From Mesorhabditis belari (Eukaryota > Nematoda > Chromadorea > Rhabditida > Rhabditidae), in assembly GCA_958450365.1 (NCBI GenBank), contig CAUEEP010000757.1, positions 1,049,501 through 1,113,500 on the forward strand: a stretch of DNA of 64,000 bases, written 5' to 3'. Made by a program: the position numbers and the translations under genes. The notes below the pieces were generated by a model, which saw nothing but the letters and a program-made list of their open reading frames with translations, had not been told where the DNA came from and made no database searches. The stretch's first letter is position 1, and each line of letters starts with the position of its first letter. Positions 11,501-24,020 of the stretch are shown piece after piece.

Positions 11501-12659
11501 GCTAACTTGTGTTGGACCAGTGAACGATACAATAAAATCAAAAAATACTTGATGTGGCGAATAGCCACTAAAAAGTTATCTAACTCTGAAAGCCTAAAAA
11601 TTGGAAAAGTATTGCGGAAATCCGTGCGCCTTCATTCTTCCCCAAATCATTTATTATTTTGTAGCTTGTTAGCTGAATATCTTTTGTTAAAGCCTTTATA
11701 AGACAACTGTTGTTCATTTGATGTGATTTTACTTTTTTCTGCTTTCCTTTCATCGTGTCAAAGTTGTGTCCTAATTAGGACGAAATTGCTTCTGTTTTTA
11801 TCGTCGCTTTTAATTCAATTCTCGATTTTGTGCTAAATTTGCTCAAGTGAGAGCCCAAAAATTCCGAGTCAGTCGACTATTGAATAAAGTCTCTTAGTTC
11901 AAGTGAGATCAGATATCTCGAAACAAGAAATAACGTGTCTTGAGTGAAGAGTAAAAGAATATTTCTTTACACTTGAAAAAGCTTTCAGCATTCTTTTATT
12001 CTAGTTGAAAAGCATGTAAAAGTCCAAAGTTTCACTAACAATTTAAGTTGTAAATTGTAAGTTTTGCTTATATTTTCTTATAAGTAAAGCTATTCAAAGC
12101 CAGCCATGATTCCATATTCTATTTATCGTCTATCCTTTTTACTCTCATCAGCTTCTTGTTCACTTTTTTTCAGCATATTTGCGTCACACTCGGTTGGAAA
12201 ATTTTGGGACACAATTTGAGATTTAAAAAACTCCACTATCAGGTAGTACTTTGAAAAAAAAAGATCAGTAAAAGAGCAGTAATTGAAGCTGAAAAGATTA
12301 GAAAAAGTGAAAAGAATAAAAAGTCTCGAGAAATTGATTGTTTTAATAAAAAGTAATATAGAAGTAATACCAAATATGATAAAAATTGTATTGGCTTCTT
12401 TTAGCATTTCTTTTTTATCAAATATTCAAAAGAAATTTGATGAAAAGTGGTGGAAGTACAAAGTTTTTTTTGGTTGATAATTAGATCCAAATGAATTTAT
12501 TCTCAGAAAGCTTTTTGTTTGTTGTTTATCAGAATATAAAACTTTATTCAATACAATTACATAAGGTATTCTAAACTTCAGTCACATCATTGCTTACGAC
12601 TTTCATACAACTCTCCAAATGGGTGTGAAGACTGAAATTTTCATAGGAAACTTGTTCTA

Positions 12660-12925
12660 CCGTAAATACTGTAATAGTACCCCACCCCGCTCGTACAGTC
12701 GCGTAGTCGCAAAAGTTTTTTAGTATTTCATTTTTTTTCAAAGCACTCGTACTTTCAAAAAATGCGTCTTTGTTCTCAAAAAATAGCCCTGAATTTCAGC
12801 TATTTTTTGATATCTTAACGCGCATTGTAGCATAAACCAGTGTCGAGAAAAACTCGTTTAAAGCTAGACTACGCAACACTCCGCACCGTCATTATGGAGG
12901 TGGGGTACTATTACGGTATTTACGG
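12660..12925. mobile_element. TA-target MITE with 27-bp terminal inverted repeats
   Basis: The ends are CCGTAAATACTGTAATAGTA and, inverted, CCGTAAATACCGTAATAGTA, each continuing CCCCACC. The element is flanked by TA on both sides, as expected of Tc1/mariner-type transposition. The 266 bases have no transposase. Confidence 0.9.
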
Positions 12926-13499
12926 TAAGTACTTTTTGATCAAAAATTTAGAAACGAATCCTTTCTGGCGCACTGAAATTCTTGCTAATAAGCTTATTAA
13001 TGCTAAAACTAACTATGTTTAGAGCGTACTTTGTGCGTAAAAATGGTAAATGCATTTCTAGTGCATTGATTTCTCTTACTGCTGTGAAAAGGTGAAAAAC
13101 TCGGTAAGTATGCCAGAAAAGTAGTGTTTCCACTGCGAAAAAACCTATTTGAACGAAGATTTGAACGATTATTTTGGTCTTTCTAGATGTTCTTGAAGCT
13201 TTTCAAACTTACATCATAGCCACATGCAATGAAGTGATCGAAATCGTGAAATTCACCAGTAGAAACAAGGAAAAACCCGCGCGTTGAGCTGTTGCTGAAA
13301 TTTCTTCTAATTTAGGAATCCAAAATCTTAATCCTTTCAAGTATTTTATTGTTTGCTGTTTCATTTTGTGACTAGCCAAAAACGGACTTTCTAGCTGGAT
13401 ATTTTGGGTGCCAGTCTTTGGAAATGGTTATAAAATGGTAGGGAAATGGTTATAAAATCGTAGTCTTAATCTCTCACTATATTATGCTAAAGTAAAAAG

Positions 13500-13640
13500 A
13501 TCACATTTTGACATTGTTGATTGAGAGCTTGTCGAAACGATGTTGATCCAGAAGAGGCATTGAATTCATTGGGGAAATGGAAAAGGTTGCTTGTCTACGG
13601 CCCACACGGCTCGGGTTCGATTCCCATGTGTTTTTGATTC
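13500..13640 (-). repeat. inverted partner of 11415-11500, followed by a tRNA-like 3' half
   Basis: The first 99 bases match 11415-11500 in reverse. On the plus strand just beyond, CACACGGCTCGGGTTCGATT is a tRNA B box in context, but no matching 5' half is present, so it is not a tRNA gene. Confidence 0.6.
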
Positions 13641-13754
13641 CCACCCAAATTTGATTTTTTTAAATTTCTTTAATGGCATACAATATATTCTAAGGTTTTC
13701 TAAAGAATTTTTAGCTTTATAGGCCCGTACAGACAGACAGACACCGCTCTTTTA

Positions 13755-13903
13755 TAGTGGATTTGACTCTCGATATAACGACTCTCGATACAACTGTTTT
13801 CTCGATATAACGATTCCATTTTGTAGTCCCAATAGGACCACAAAGGTTCTCTATCGTAAAGGAGGATCACAAGGGGATCGTTATATCGAGCGTTGACTGT
13901 ACT
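13755..13903. mobile_element. pogo/Tigger-like MITE
   Basis: The two ends both carry CTCGATATAACGA in inverted orientation (13774 onward, and before 13893), and the right outer end is TACAGTCAACG. Such ends are typical of pogo-type MITEs with a TA target. About 150 bases, no coding sequence. It lies immediately downstream of the stop codon of the gene at 13910. Confidence 0.75.
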
Positions 13904-13909
13904 TTTAAA

Positions 13910-15251
13910 CTAATTAACCAATGCTTTTCTTGAGATTTTCATAATCACAAAACACTCACAAAGAGGTTCTAAAAAGAAGGTCATCTTTGATCGAATTCTT
14001 TCAATTCCATCAAAATCTCCGTCAAGAGTCAATGGAGGAATTGGATTGAAATTATGCAAATGGAAAATGCAATACATGAAGAGAAATAGGACGAGAACGA
14101 GGATGATAATGGCCGTGATCTGAAATGATCGCAAAGTTAGAATCAAAACACTATAAACCTGATAAGATTACAGATATTATCTTGGTTTATATTTTGAGTT
14201 TATGTTAGCATAGGAATGTTAGAGATTCTCTTCTCAAAAGTTTCTGGACTACTCATAAACGGCCATTTTCAAAGCGATTCAATTCAGATTTTTCAAAATA
14301 ACATTAAATTTAGAAAGTTCGAATATTTTTCTTTAAGCAAACTCACTTTTACAATGAAATTGAAGCCTTAAACTATTATTTTGAAGGATCTTTTAGGAAA
14401 ACAGACAACTCTGGGATTATTGACAACCAGTCAAATTAGAAGACGCAATTTCTAGAGATACTTTTAAAGCTTCCTTTTAAACGCTTCAAATGTTTGCATT
14501 CACTTACTTGATGAATGATAAACGGTCGTATACTGAAGGAGAGATTACTCAAAATCGCATAGATAAATAGGCCAATCGTTATGAAACCGAATATGACAGG
14601 AAAATTCGCGAATAGCATGTCCAACGTCGTTACACCACAACCTAAAGCTGGATATAGAAAATTTCAAATTTTCTACTCACCCATCATAAAAATATAGAAA
14701 TTCGCAAAAATTTGTGCTGCAGTAGCAAAAGCTGATCCAAAAGCAGCATGCTGAACTTGGAATTACTTAAATTTCTTCTAGAATTTCCCACTTTTATCGT
14801 AACTCCAGCCAGAAAAAGTTTCTTTTCTTCTTTCGATTGAAAGATTCCTTGGCGATCATCTAAAATGAGGATTTAAGATCGTTTTTTGATTTATCAAAAA
14901 AGGCGATCATCTGAAATGAAGCTTTAAGTTCGTTTTTTTATTTATTAAGACTTCCCTAAACGAAATTTCATAGCTTAATGCTTGGAATTGATTTTTTTTA
15001 TGTAGAGAAACCCTAAAGTTTCCTTAAAACCAGCCAAACCAGTCAAAGAGAAAATTTTTGCTTAACTTTTTTGCCTATCATCGTCTGTTTAGAGTTATTG
15101 TAGACAATAAAATATTCAACTTTAAGCGCTATTTTTTCTAAATTTCTTTACCTGAATCAGTCTCCGATCCAGGATGAACATAACCAGTGGAAAAGGATCT
15201 CGAATACGGGGCTGATTTTGAGGAATTGCCCACTGAACCCGTCGTCACCAT
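13910..15251 (-). CDS. small membrane protein with three or more spans, 193 aa
   Basis: Five exons on the minus strand: 15251-15152, 14859-14792, 14750-14681, 14641-14508 and 14119-13910. All borders are GT-AG, all phases match, and the stop is TAG. The N-terminus is soluble and serine-rich (GSVGNSSKSAPYSRSFSTGY). Hydrophobic segments follow at about 57-80 (AAFGSAFATAAQIFANFY), 86-110 (FPVIFGFITIGLFIYAIL) and 125-147 (ITAIIILVLVLFLFMYCIF), then a soluble loop and tail. The final exon reads through a GTGAGT, so a further 3' exon is possible. The family is not recognised; size and layout resemble the gene at 4038-5756 without clear sequence identity. Part of it is duplicated at 9031-9245. Confidence 0.8.
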
Positions 15252-15710
15252 TAAATAAAGTCAATTTTTGGAAAAGATTTCCTCAGAAATGAAATTTTTC
15301 AAATCTAAATCGAAATTTTTTGATTTCCCAGCTTTAGTTTGACTCAAAAAAAGCTCAAAAAACAGGTGTTTCGGCAGAATTCTTGTATCTGAAAATGATA
15401 AAAAGAAAAGCTCAGGTACACTGGATAAAAAAGTATGTTAAAACTTTCAAGAAGAAAATGAGAATTTCAATTTTTTTATGGTCATTTTTCTTCGAGAAAT
15501 TCTCAAGAGGATTCTCTTTTCTTTTTTTGATGTGAACAATGGGTCTTTCTTTTGATCGAAAAGAAGATTCAACTAAAAGAGGAACATAAAAATCGAATAA
15601 AATGAATAAGAATGGAATTTTATTAAAAACAATCATTGCAAAAGATAATTCTTGTTTCCCTTTGAGATTTTGAGTATTTGAACTTTAGTATATCAAGAGT
15701 TTAAGTGTTA
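15252..15710. other. intergenic stretch, no gene seen
   Basis: Upstream of the 193-aa gene. A 74-codon minus-strand open frame has no splice context or similarity that I recognise. Confidence 0.4.
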
Positions 15711-16602
15711 GGCTGTCCGGAAATAAATGAGCATTGGTTTTTTGCATTGTTTATTATTTGGGTACATTTTTCTCCATAAAGTATGCTCTGTACCTTGTAA
15801 TCGATGTGGGGTCGGAAAATGTAGCTGACGATGAGATCTTATGGAGGATTTGAGCGTTGAGCTTCTGCGAAAACTTTAGAAACCGTAAAATAGTCATTAG
15901 AAAGCTGAGTTTGTGCTCTCTTTAACCATACTTTTAAATTTTGTTGAAAATAAAATTTTTTGCGAATCCTAAGCTTCGTCGTTTTAGATGTCCGAAACCA
16001 ACTTTCGCTAGGTTTCCTTTTTGAGTTCAAACTCGGTCGCAATGCAGCTGAAATGGCTCGTAACTTTAACAAAGCTTGGGGCGAAGGCAGGGTCGGCGAG
16101 TCAACAGTGCGAACTTGGTTCTGAAAATTCCGAGCTGGTGATTTTGATCTCGAAGATAAAGAAGGCCGTGACCGTCCTGTTGAACTCGGTGACGACGAAC
16201 TGAAGACCCTGGTGGAAGCAAATCCACGTACGACTATTCGAGAGCGTGTGGAGGAGCTTGGCGTGGGCAAGACGACCATTTCCGACCACTTGAAATGGAT
16301 TGGAAAGTCAAAAAAGCTTGATGCCGCACGAATTGTAATATTTTCACCTGTCAAAATCTAAGTTTAAGTCATTTGATTAAAAAATCGTCTGAAAAAACGA
16401 AACAGTTGGAAAAATTTAAAGAAACTAGGATAAAATAGAGACCACCGTATTCTCTCTAATAGTAGTGCACCCCGCCGAGTTGATGACTATTTTATGGTTT
16501 CTAAAGTTTTCGCAGAAGCTCAACACTCAAAAACCCCCACAAGAACTCATCGTCAGCTACATTTTTCAACTCCACATCGATAGGTTCTGATAAGCGGATA
16601 AA
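15711..16602 (+). mobile_element. dead mariner element with long inverted ends
   Basis: The left end reads GGCTGTCCGGAAATAAATGA. Long inverted arms at 15803-15897 and 16477-16583 share ATCGATGTGG, AATGTAGCTGACGATGAG and TTGAGCTTCTGCGAAAACTT. Between them is a plus-strand fragment of mariner transposase. The exact outer ends are uncertain. Confidence 0.8.
16020..16335 (+). pseudogene. mariner transposase, N-terminal DNA-binding fragment
   Basis: The frame reads FEFKLGRNAAEMARNFNKAW, then GEGRVGESTVRTWF, an in-frame TGA at 16122, then KFRAGDFDLEDKEGRDRPVE and EANPRTTIRERVEELGVGKT. This is the paired helix-turn-helix half of mariner transposase. The catalytic D,D34D half is absent, and the stop adds to its inactivation. 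Confidence 0.9.
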
Positions 16603-18545
16603 TGAATTTTTACTTGTTCTGAAAATAAAAAACGAAACATTGCTTTTGTGATCTTTGTTCAAATTCAATTCAGTTAAAAGAAAAGCTACAACGTCGAGAT
16701 TTTATCCTAGAAAAGTTTCAATTCGAATTCGAATTTCTATATTCAAAGAACCTTTGACGGGAATCAAAATTTCAAGTAAAAATAAGAAGCTTTTATAGAA
16801 ATCGAAAGTTATTTGATCATCGAGACATTTAAATGTTCATAAAACATTCGTGAGCACTTTGAGAAAGAGAATTTCAGAAATTGAAATGTTTGAAATGTTT
16901 TAAGAAAGCGAAATTTTAGATTTCTTTAAAAGATGAGAATCCTTTATATAAATAAGGGTCAGGTTGCGATTGGGAAAGGCGAAAAAATTGAGAGAGAAAG
17001 GGGATTTTGAAGAGGGGAGAGGGGATCTCTTGGGGATGTCCCTATACAAAATTAATGAGGGGAAAAGAGAGGATCACTCTTTGAATACGAAAGGAAAGAA
17101 ATAGGAGAACATCTATGCCTTACATCGAGATGATTAGTACGAACAACAAGAAGAGAAAGTTTCTTTCAGAAAATCTTTCAGAACTTTTGACTTTATTCTT
17201 TGGGATTTAAAGATATTAGCAATTTTTGATTTTAAAGTATTCGTAGAATGATTGAAACGTGGGAATGAGGTGGTAGAAGCAATTCACTGAACTAATAGGC
17301 CTAATTTCGTGACTTTTATGCTAGATAGGTCATAGAAGTAATGAAGAATGATTTAGAAAAGCTGTCTAGCTACAAATCAACCCGACTCTTCTCAATAAAC
17401 TAAGTAGAAGCGATTAAAGAAGCGATTGAGCTTTTGGAATTTGCAAATTACTAATTTGAAAGTCTAATTTGCAAAATTTGATAGACAACAAACTCTCATA
17501 ACTCTTGAACTCGTATAAAATTTGCAAATTGATTTAAGACTAGTGGCTCAACAAATTCAATGAGTTGCTCATGAAAATAGACAAAAACGATTTTATCAAG
17601 GGGTGGCTCAAATGGCCCACGTGGCCCACGTTTTTGTCTATTTTCCTATTTTCCTATTCTCTATTTCCTATTTCTGTTTCACAATGGAAAAGAGGGATTG
17701 TTGGAAGTCTAAAAGCCGATATTCTGCTATTAATTTACCTATATTGATTTCATATACAATAGATGGAACCAATAATCTCGGGGAATTGAATCCTTGATAT
17801 CCTGACATCCTTGACATCCCCACTAAGATACAGGGCTCTTAGTCAGTCGATCATAGTATCATCTGACTAGAAAATGAAGAATCTTACGGTAATTCAAAAT
17901 AAGATTGATGGTTCAGTGGCAGTTGTCTTTTGGAATGTTTAAAAGCAAAAAAAACTGACAAATGACCGCTTTGCCGTGATGAATCTGAAAAAAATGGATA
18001 ACCATTCATTAGAAAAAAGAGAAAACGATGAATGTTCAATGTTCCATGTTCATCTTTCTTGAGTAGTTAGCTTTTTGTGAATGAAAAAGAAAGAGGAAAA
18101 AGATCGGGGCAAAAAACATCTCGTTAACATGAGTGGATCTCCAGATGGGTCTCCATTTCGCCCAATATCACTATTCTCTAGCTTACATCTCAATTTCTTT
18201 CTATCTCTCAGATCTCTTTTCATTCATGACTCTCGATTTCTCTTTTGAAAGCTCAAAAATCCGATCTTCTCCCATTCCCCCTTCTTATGCTCGTTGCATG
18301 CAAATCAAATCCCGTTCCTTGAGACCACTCCAACACCAAGAAAAAGCCTCATTCGTGAAAAAGCAAAAAAACAGCTCTTGTCTGAGTTTGAACTTTTTGA
18401 ATGTTAGCAGCTTTATGCTAATCAAACTTTGATTTGACGACGGTTTCAACTTTTTGATTTGAAATTAATTATTGAAACATTTTGAAGTGATCTGCCAGAG
18501 AAACAAAAGCAAGCATAGCCATAAAAGCTGAAAAATTATCATCGA
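16603..18545. other. gene-free stretch
   Basis: AT-rich with purine-rich blocks near 16960-17110. Plus-strand open frames at 17565-17797 and 18133-18432 lack a family signature and splice support. No gene is called. Confidence 0.4.
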
Positions 18546-19719
18546 TTAATTTTCAATTCTCAATTGATTTCCAAGTTCGTCGGCTAGGTTGTCTTCCACA
18601 ATTTCATTTTCCCATCTCTCCTCCAACGGTGCGCTGATTTCTTCTTCTGTTGGAATCCAAGGTTCCCCGTTATCTTAAAAAGATTGCTGAGGTAAACTTC
18701 AAAATTTTAAAAGAGCTACTTTATGAAAGAAGTAAAAGAAGTGAAAATCAAACAAAAAAATGACTAACATTCTTCTTTCTTTTATGGATTATCTTTCTAT
18801 ATCTTTCTTTTATGAATGGCTTTATCAGTTTGTGACTAAGTACAAAAAATTGTAAGAAAGAGTTTATTGAGATTTTTGGTTAGTAAAATGTTTAACCTAA
18901 TTTTCCTAGTATTTGTCAAAGTACAATGTTACTTTCTTTTACCTTGTAAGGCGTGGAACTTTCGCGAATCACTCCACATTTTCAGCATTAGCCCATCCAC
19001 TACTACACGAGGTCGCGGATCTCCAACCTCGAGCCATTCCGCTCTTTCCACTCTATCCCATGTACATTGATCATTCAATGGGACCGCTTTGAAAACCACA
19101 AAATTTACAAAATATTTTACTCCGTCTTTGCTGTAATCGTTTGTCCACCATTTTCCTTGAGAATAGTAAAGAAATGGGTTCTTCTCAAAAATATTGAGTC
19201 GTTGAATTCCTGGGAAACCAATGAGAATCTTCTTTTCAAAACTCGAGTTAACCAAAATGAGACGAATTTGGTAGATTGGTCCAAAAGGCGAGTCTGTTTC
19301 AGCAGAATTTTGGCAATAGTACATTTCGTAGCCTTTAAATCGATCGAGCGGGACGCTTACTCTATAATGGTTAACACATTTGTGCTGAATAACCATGTGC
19401 TGGATAAGCGTTGATTGTTGGTAATCTATTTTTACATTTTGGATCCTGGATAACTTTTGTTCAGTCTTTTCTGGAAAGTCGTTTCTATTTAATTGAACTT
19501 AAATCCTAGTATTTCTAAACCTCGTTCAGTGTGGCAAATGGCAAACAGCTGAATCTTTAAACTGGTTGAGTCATCAAAGAATGTATGAAATTTTGAATAG
19601 TCTATGGCCTTGGAACTGTTCAACTTAACTATTCAATACACATTTCTTATCTGCCAAACTTGATTTGTGACATGGTAAGCAACCTTAGCTTCGACCATTC
19701 TGTCTTCCGAAACGATCAT
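18546..19719 (-). CDS. module-family protein A, one module, 214 aa
   Basis: Three exons on the minus strand: 19719-19660, 19399-18943 and 18673-18546. Phases match and the stop is TAA. Exon 1 is MIVSEDRMVEAKVAYHVTNQ, the short-exon motif of the family, ending in Q at a phase-0 intron. Exon 2 holds the domain: YRVSVPLDRFKGYEMYYCQN, then KNPFLYYSQGKWWTNDYS, then FVNFVVFKAVPL. Exon 3 gives an acidic tail (EPWIPTEEEISAPLEERWEN). No signal peptide or membrane span is seen, so it is probably intracellular. Only unit 1 keeps exon 3; the copy at 26155-26550 is truncated. The start and the acceptor of exon 2 (CCAG before 19399) are my choices from phase. Function unknown. Confidence 0.75.
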
Positions 19720-21118
19720 AAACGCTGCACATTCCCCTGATCGTGCTATTGGCCCCAAGATCAAATAAGTATCAAAGAGAAAACACAATTCGGGCAATGT
19801 GAATCTAAAAAGTGGCCAAAATTCTCCTTCTTCTACGGCTCAACGACTGAGCGCCAAATAAAGCCTTTATGACTTCGTGATAAAGGCTTTATTTGGGTTT
19901 TTACTAGGCTCCGAAAAGTCGGCATTTCTTTTCTTTATTTGTCACCATTAACGTTTCACTCTAGCTCTTTATGGGGTTATGAAATTTGGAAAGAAAGTGT
20001 TTCAAAACAGCGCCTGAGAGCTAGATGTCTTGTTCGTGATTTTGCAGAATGAAAATAACGGAAAAGAAACAAATGACTACAAAATTGCTATAGCATGTTG
20101 TTAACAACAGAGAATTAACAACACCGAGAGAATTTAACCAAACCAAAAACCGATTTTCACACCTTTGCTTTCCTCATGATCCCGATCGCAACCAACCAAT
20201 GGAATATGATTCAAAATCAAAAGGTGAACATAATGTTCATACAGATCGGAATCATTTTCCAGTCATGACCGTCATGAAGAAAAATGTACAAAGTGAAAAG
20301 TATTTTGCGATAAAATGAAAGATTTCAAAAAGTTTTCCTCAAAAATTTCTAGAATTTCAATCAGGCACGCGGAAATCAAATGTTTTCTTGAGTAAAGTTT
20401 TACTTTGTATCAATGTAATTGTGTCAATGTGTTGTTCATTTGCATCGACAATGAACGTTTGTTAAAGCTCCACAAAAGATGGAACATCTAGCAAGAAATC
20501 TACTTGCAAAACTTTTTACTTCTCTATTTTTGGTGAAACTCTTTAGATTCACTAAATTCTTGAATGCTAAAAAGCATTCAAGCATCAATCTCTTAATCTC
20601 TTAAGCATCAACTGTTTCTTTTTCAACATGTTGTATAAAATGTTCAAAGGATAAAATATTTAGGTTTACGGTATCTACTAACATATCTCCAATCTAGGAT
20701 CAGCTTGAAATTTCTATGTTTTCTATTTCTCAACGTTCCCCTCCTCAATGAAAGATTCACAACAATGTGCAAAGTGCACGGATTTGAAATTTCACGAAAA
20801 AGTTGGTTCAATTCTCAAGATTTATCATAAATTTTCAGATCTGTCCAGATCAGGCAATAAGAGCTATTTCATTGTGTGGACATTCGGCTTTCTGTGCGTG
20901 AAAGATGCTTTAACTTGGACAACAATTTACTTACTCATCATAACATTTAAAAGACAAACGAATAAAAGAGAAAAACAAAACTGAAACAAATGAATAGCAG
21001 TTATTGATTTCTTCAAATAGAAGCCCACGAGTTTCTATTTTTAGTAATCCTTCAAATAAAACAATTATTAGGGCGAGGGCCTTTATTAGAAGAAATTCAG
21101 TCATCAATTTCACCTTTT
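19720..21118. other. spacer inside unit 1
   Basis: No exon is supported. A strong hairpin at about 19855-19897 (AAATAAAGCCTTTAT and its complement) stands out. A 60-codon minus-strand open frame at 20931-21113 recurs in units 2 and 3, but it lies in the 3' flank of the module genes, includes their AATAAA, and is probably untranslated. Confidence 0.5.
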
Positions 21119-22624
21119 TCAGGGGTTTTTGATAATCTTCTTGACTGTATCCCAGTCGTAGCCCTCTTTTGGTCCTAAATGCAATCCCTCTGGAAGAGGG
21201 ATTGCATTTGAGACCAAAAGATGCACATAAAAATGGTGTTTGCGTTCGACTTTTGGATCATTTGAATTTGAATACCATTTGCCATTTTCTAGGTAAAGAT
21301 AATTGTTTTTCTTTTCCTTGAAGGGGAGTTCTTGTAGACGATATTTTTCAAGTTTTTCTACTTTATTTTTTTTTTTTAATTTCTCTTTTAATTTTTGAAT
21401 TTCATCGAATCCATTCCTATCATTAATCAGAAGAAGTTTCTCCGCATCCGTCTCATAGTTTTCACGTGCAGTATTTTCATAATAAAACATTCGATAGTAT
21501 TTGAAAAGATCAAGGGGTACTAAGACCCGGTGATATTTCTTCTCTTTTCCTTTGATTGGAAATGGACTTTTGCCAGGAAGTTTCTCATTGTACAAAGAAG
21601 AGCAGAAACAAACAAATTTAAGCCCATCTAGGCCGGGGTTCATGCTTTCTTTCACAGGATGCGGTTTAAGTTTCTCCCTTTTAGGCTTTGATTGAGATTT
21701 TGGCCCCTGCAAAGTTTGTTGAAAGACATTAAAACCGTGATAACCTGCGATGGTATTTTAGTGACATGGTAAGCAAATTTGGCCTCAGACATTGTTATGT
21801 TTTGTTTTGATTTGATTTTGTTTTCATCATCTTTTCCAAAGTTCAATTTACCCATCCCGGTGCTGAGTCCTTCGACGTTTGCCGAGTTCTTCGACGATTC
21901 TCTAAATGGCAATTGTTTTCAAACTTTCAAACGATTTTCAAGTCTGCAATAATCAACTAAAACAAAAATTCAAAGCCTTTGAAAGTATTTTTTAACTCAC
22001 TTTCTTACGCGATCAATGATCAATGAAGTAATGAAGTCTGACGGAGAATCTGTCAAAATAACGATGTCCACTACATAATCAATTGTTGACATTTTGCGAT
22101 CATTTGTATACCATTTCTGATTTTCGTAATAGAGAAACGGATTTTTTTTGCTTTTTTTCAGCTCTTTGATTCCATCCAATTCCTTTGATTTCATCAAATT
22201 CTTTTTGTCTTCCTTTTTTACCAGAAAAATCTTGACGTTGAATGACTTCGGCTCTGGATAATAGTACATATCAAATTCGGTAAAGTTCTCAAGCGGAACG
22301 AGTAGGCGAGCATAAACCAACCCCTCTGTACCATTGACCGGGTATTTACTGCCTTCTGGCAATCCATAGTTTTCAAGAGTTGTCGAGAAAGACATATAAT
22401 TTTGATGTCCAAGCAATTCTTCAACAAGAGTAGACTGGGTATGCCAGTTAAGTGGGTTCATCAACATTGATTCATCAGCATCCTATAAACTTGAGATTGA
22501 CTTTTTCGCAAAAATACAACTTGATATAGCTCTTCCGTAACACTGTAGGCGTATTCTGCCTCACGCATGGTACCTCCCAATACGGTTTTTTCCACTTTTT
22601 TAAGTTGCTGGCATTGGCCGACAT
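21119..22624 (-). CDS. module-family protein B1, two modules (exon 1 frameshifted)
   Basis: Four exons on the minus strand: 22624-22521, 22482-22001, 21901-21745 and 21706-21119. Module 1 is exon 1 (EAEYAYSVTEELYQ in the correct frame) plus exon 2 (YARLLVPLENFTEFDMYYYP ... KNPFLYYENQKWYTNDRK). Module 2 is exon 3 (SEAKFAYHVTKIPSQ) plus exon 4 (YHRVLVPLDLFKYYRMFYYE ... YLYLENGKWYSNSND). Both short exons end in Q at a phase-0 intron. Exon 1 is 104 bases, where a whole number of codons would need 105; units 2 and 3 have an extra A at GGGAAGG, so one base is missing here. An AATAAA lies about 35 bases past the stop. About 443 aa if exon 1 is read through. No signal peptide, span or known catalytic motif; function unknown. 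Confidence 0.75.
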
Positions 22625-22859
22625 CCTAAACTTAAGAAAGGGACATAAAGATGTTAGATTTGAACGAAGAGGAATAAAATAAGAAGACAAGAGGAAGATA
22701 GGCAAAAGATCTGCAAAGTGGTTTGGCAAAGTGCGAAGTGCAAAGGGGTTCATGGAACTCTTTTCGTTTGTTTGTAAAAGATCTGCACGTTTGCTGTGAA
22801 ACGCGTGCTTGATAAAAGTATTGACCAACAAGCATTCGGTTATGTTGAAATACGAAACA

Positions 22860-24020
22860 AATCTAGCAACTCTAACACAGACAACTTTGAGTCTTATTAA
22901 TATCTTTCTACTTCAATTGATAAAGGTTACTTGCGCAAATTTCATTTCAAACTTGTTATATTAAATTTTTAGGCTAGCCCAAGTCAAGTCCCAAGTCCAA
23001 AGCCAGTTAAAGAAGCTTATTCTGAAGCTTATTAGCCTTTCTCCATTTTTCTCATCAAATTATTGACTACGCATTTGACTAACATCGGCGACAAGATCAG
23101 AAATATCCTTTAAAGATTCGAATTCAGAGATTTCGTACTTTATTTTGAATTTTCCTATTTCATTTAAACTAGTCCATTATAATTTTCTCTCAACAATGGG
23201 CAAGTGGGTTAAATTTCAGTGGATTAACAAGAACCGAATTTTCCAAGTACAAAAATGCATCAACGATAAGCTACAAGAAGTGATCCAGAATTGCTTTTAG
23301 GCATTTATGAAGAGCTTAACTGACTTTGTCTATTTGTCTGAGCTATTGTCTATTTTGAGGCAATGAATCGGTTACTAGAACTCCCATCTTTCACAAAGAA
23401 AAGGATTTCCTTGAAAGTATAAGAAGCATTGGTATGGCAAATTGATTCAATAAAATATTGCCAAATGTTAGTATTACGGCAATATTTATGAAAGTAATAA
23501 TAGTTAATAATTATTATGTTGTCAGGGTGGTCTTTTTCTCTAGAGATGTCAGGGTCACTGGATCCGTTAAGATCCTCGCCGTAGTTTGCCCCTGCCCCCA
23601 GTTATAAAAAGTGGATTTGTAAAGAAAATGAGAGAAATTTGTGACCCAGGTTGGGTTTCGCAAAAAAAAAAACGAAAGAAAAAATACTAAAAGTATTCGT
23701 TTCTTAAAATATTATGAATTAAAATAGTAGTCGGGATTTCAAAATGAAAAAAAAACGTTCATGACTGTGCTCCAGGAGAGTTTTGGGGAGTATTTATTGA
23801 GGTTTTTGAAGGGGCGGAGAGTTCTTCTTTTTCCATTTTTGCCAAAAAGAGCGCTTTACCTATCTTCCAGAAAAAAACGATTGTGAAAAGCGTTTTCTTA
23901 TTGCTTTTTTTGATTTGAAAAGTAAGAAGAGAGAAGAGAAAAGCGCGGTAATACGTAAATATACGTATATAATATAGTATTTAAATATAGAAATCTATTA
24001 ATCTAAATTTCTATTTCTAG
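22860..24020. other. spacer between module gene B1 and the RING fragment
   Basis: Non-coding as far as I can see. It is closely repeated in unit 2 (about 28740-29938). It contains a block CTCTAGAGATGTCAGGGTCA that looks like part of a repeat. Confidence 0.45.

Noticed and set aside
12123..12407. Minus-strand frame with a hydrophobic start and charged end (CDANMLKKSEQEADESKKDR)
   Set aside because: The end looks coding, but internal splice options give stops and no upstream exons fit. Not enough to call.
18133..18432. 99-codon plus-strand open frame
   Set aside because: Pyrimidine-rich run without family signature, splice context or paralogue.
19855..19897. Histone mRNA 3' stem-loop
   Set aside because: The hairpin stem is 15 bases of AATAAAGCC type and lacks the histone stem-loop consensus; no histone gene is nearby.
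20931..21113. 60-codon open frame conserved in all three duplication units (also 26994-27179 and 32413-32595)
   Set aside because: It overlaps the 3' flank and AATAAA of the module genes; conservation is explained by recent duplication.
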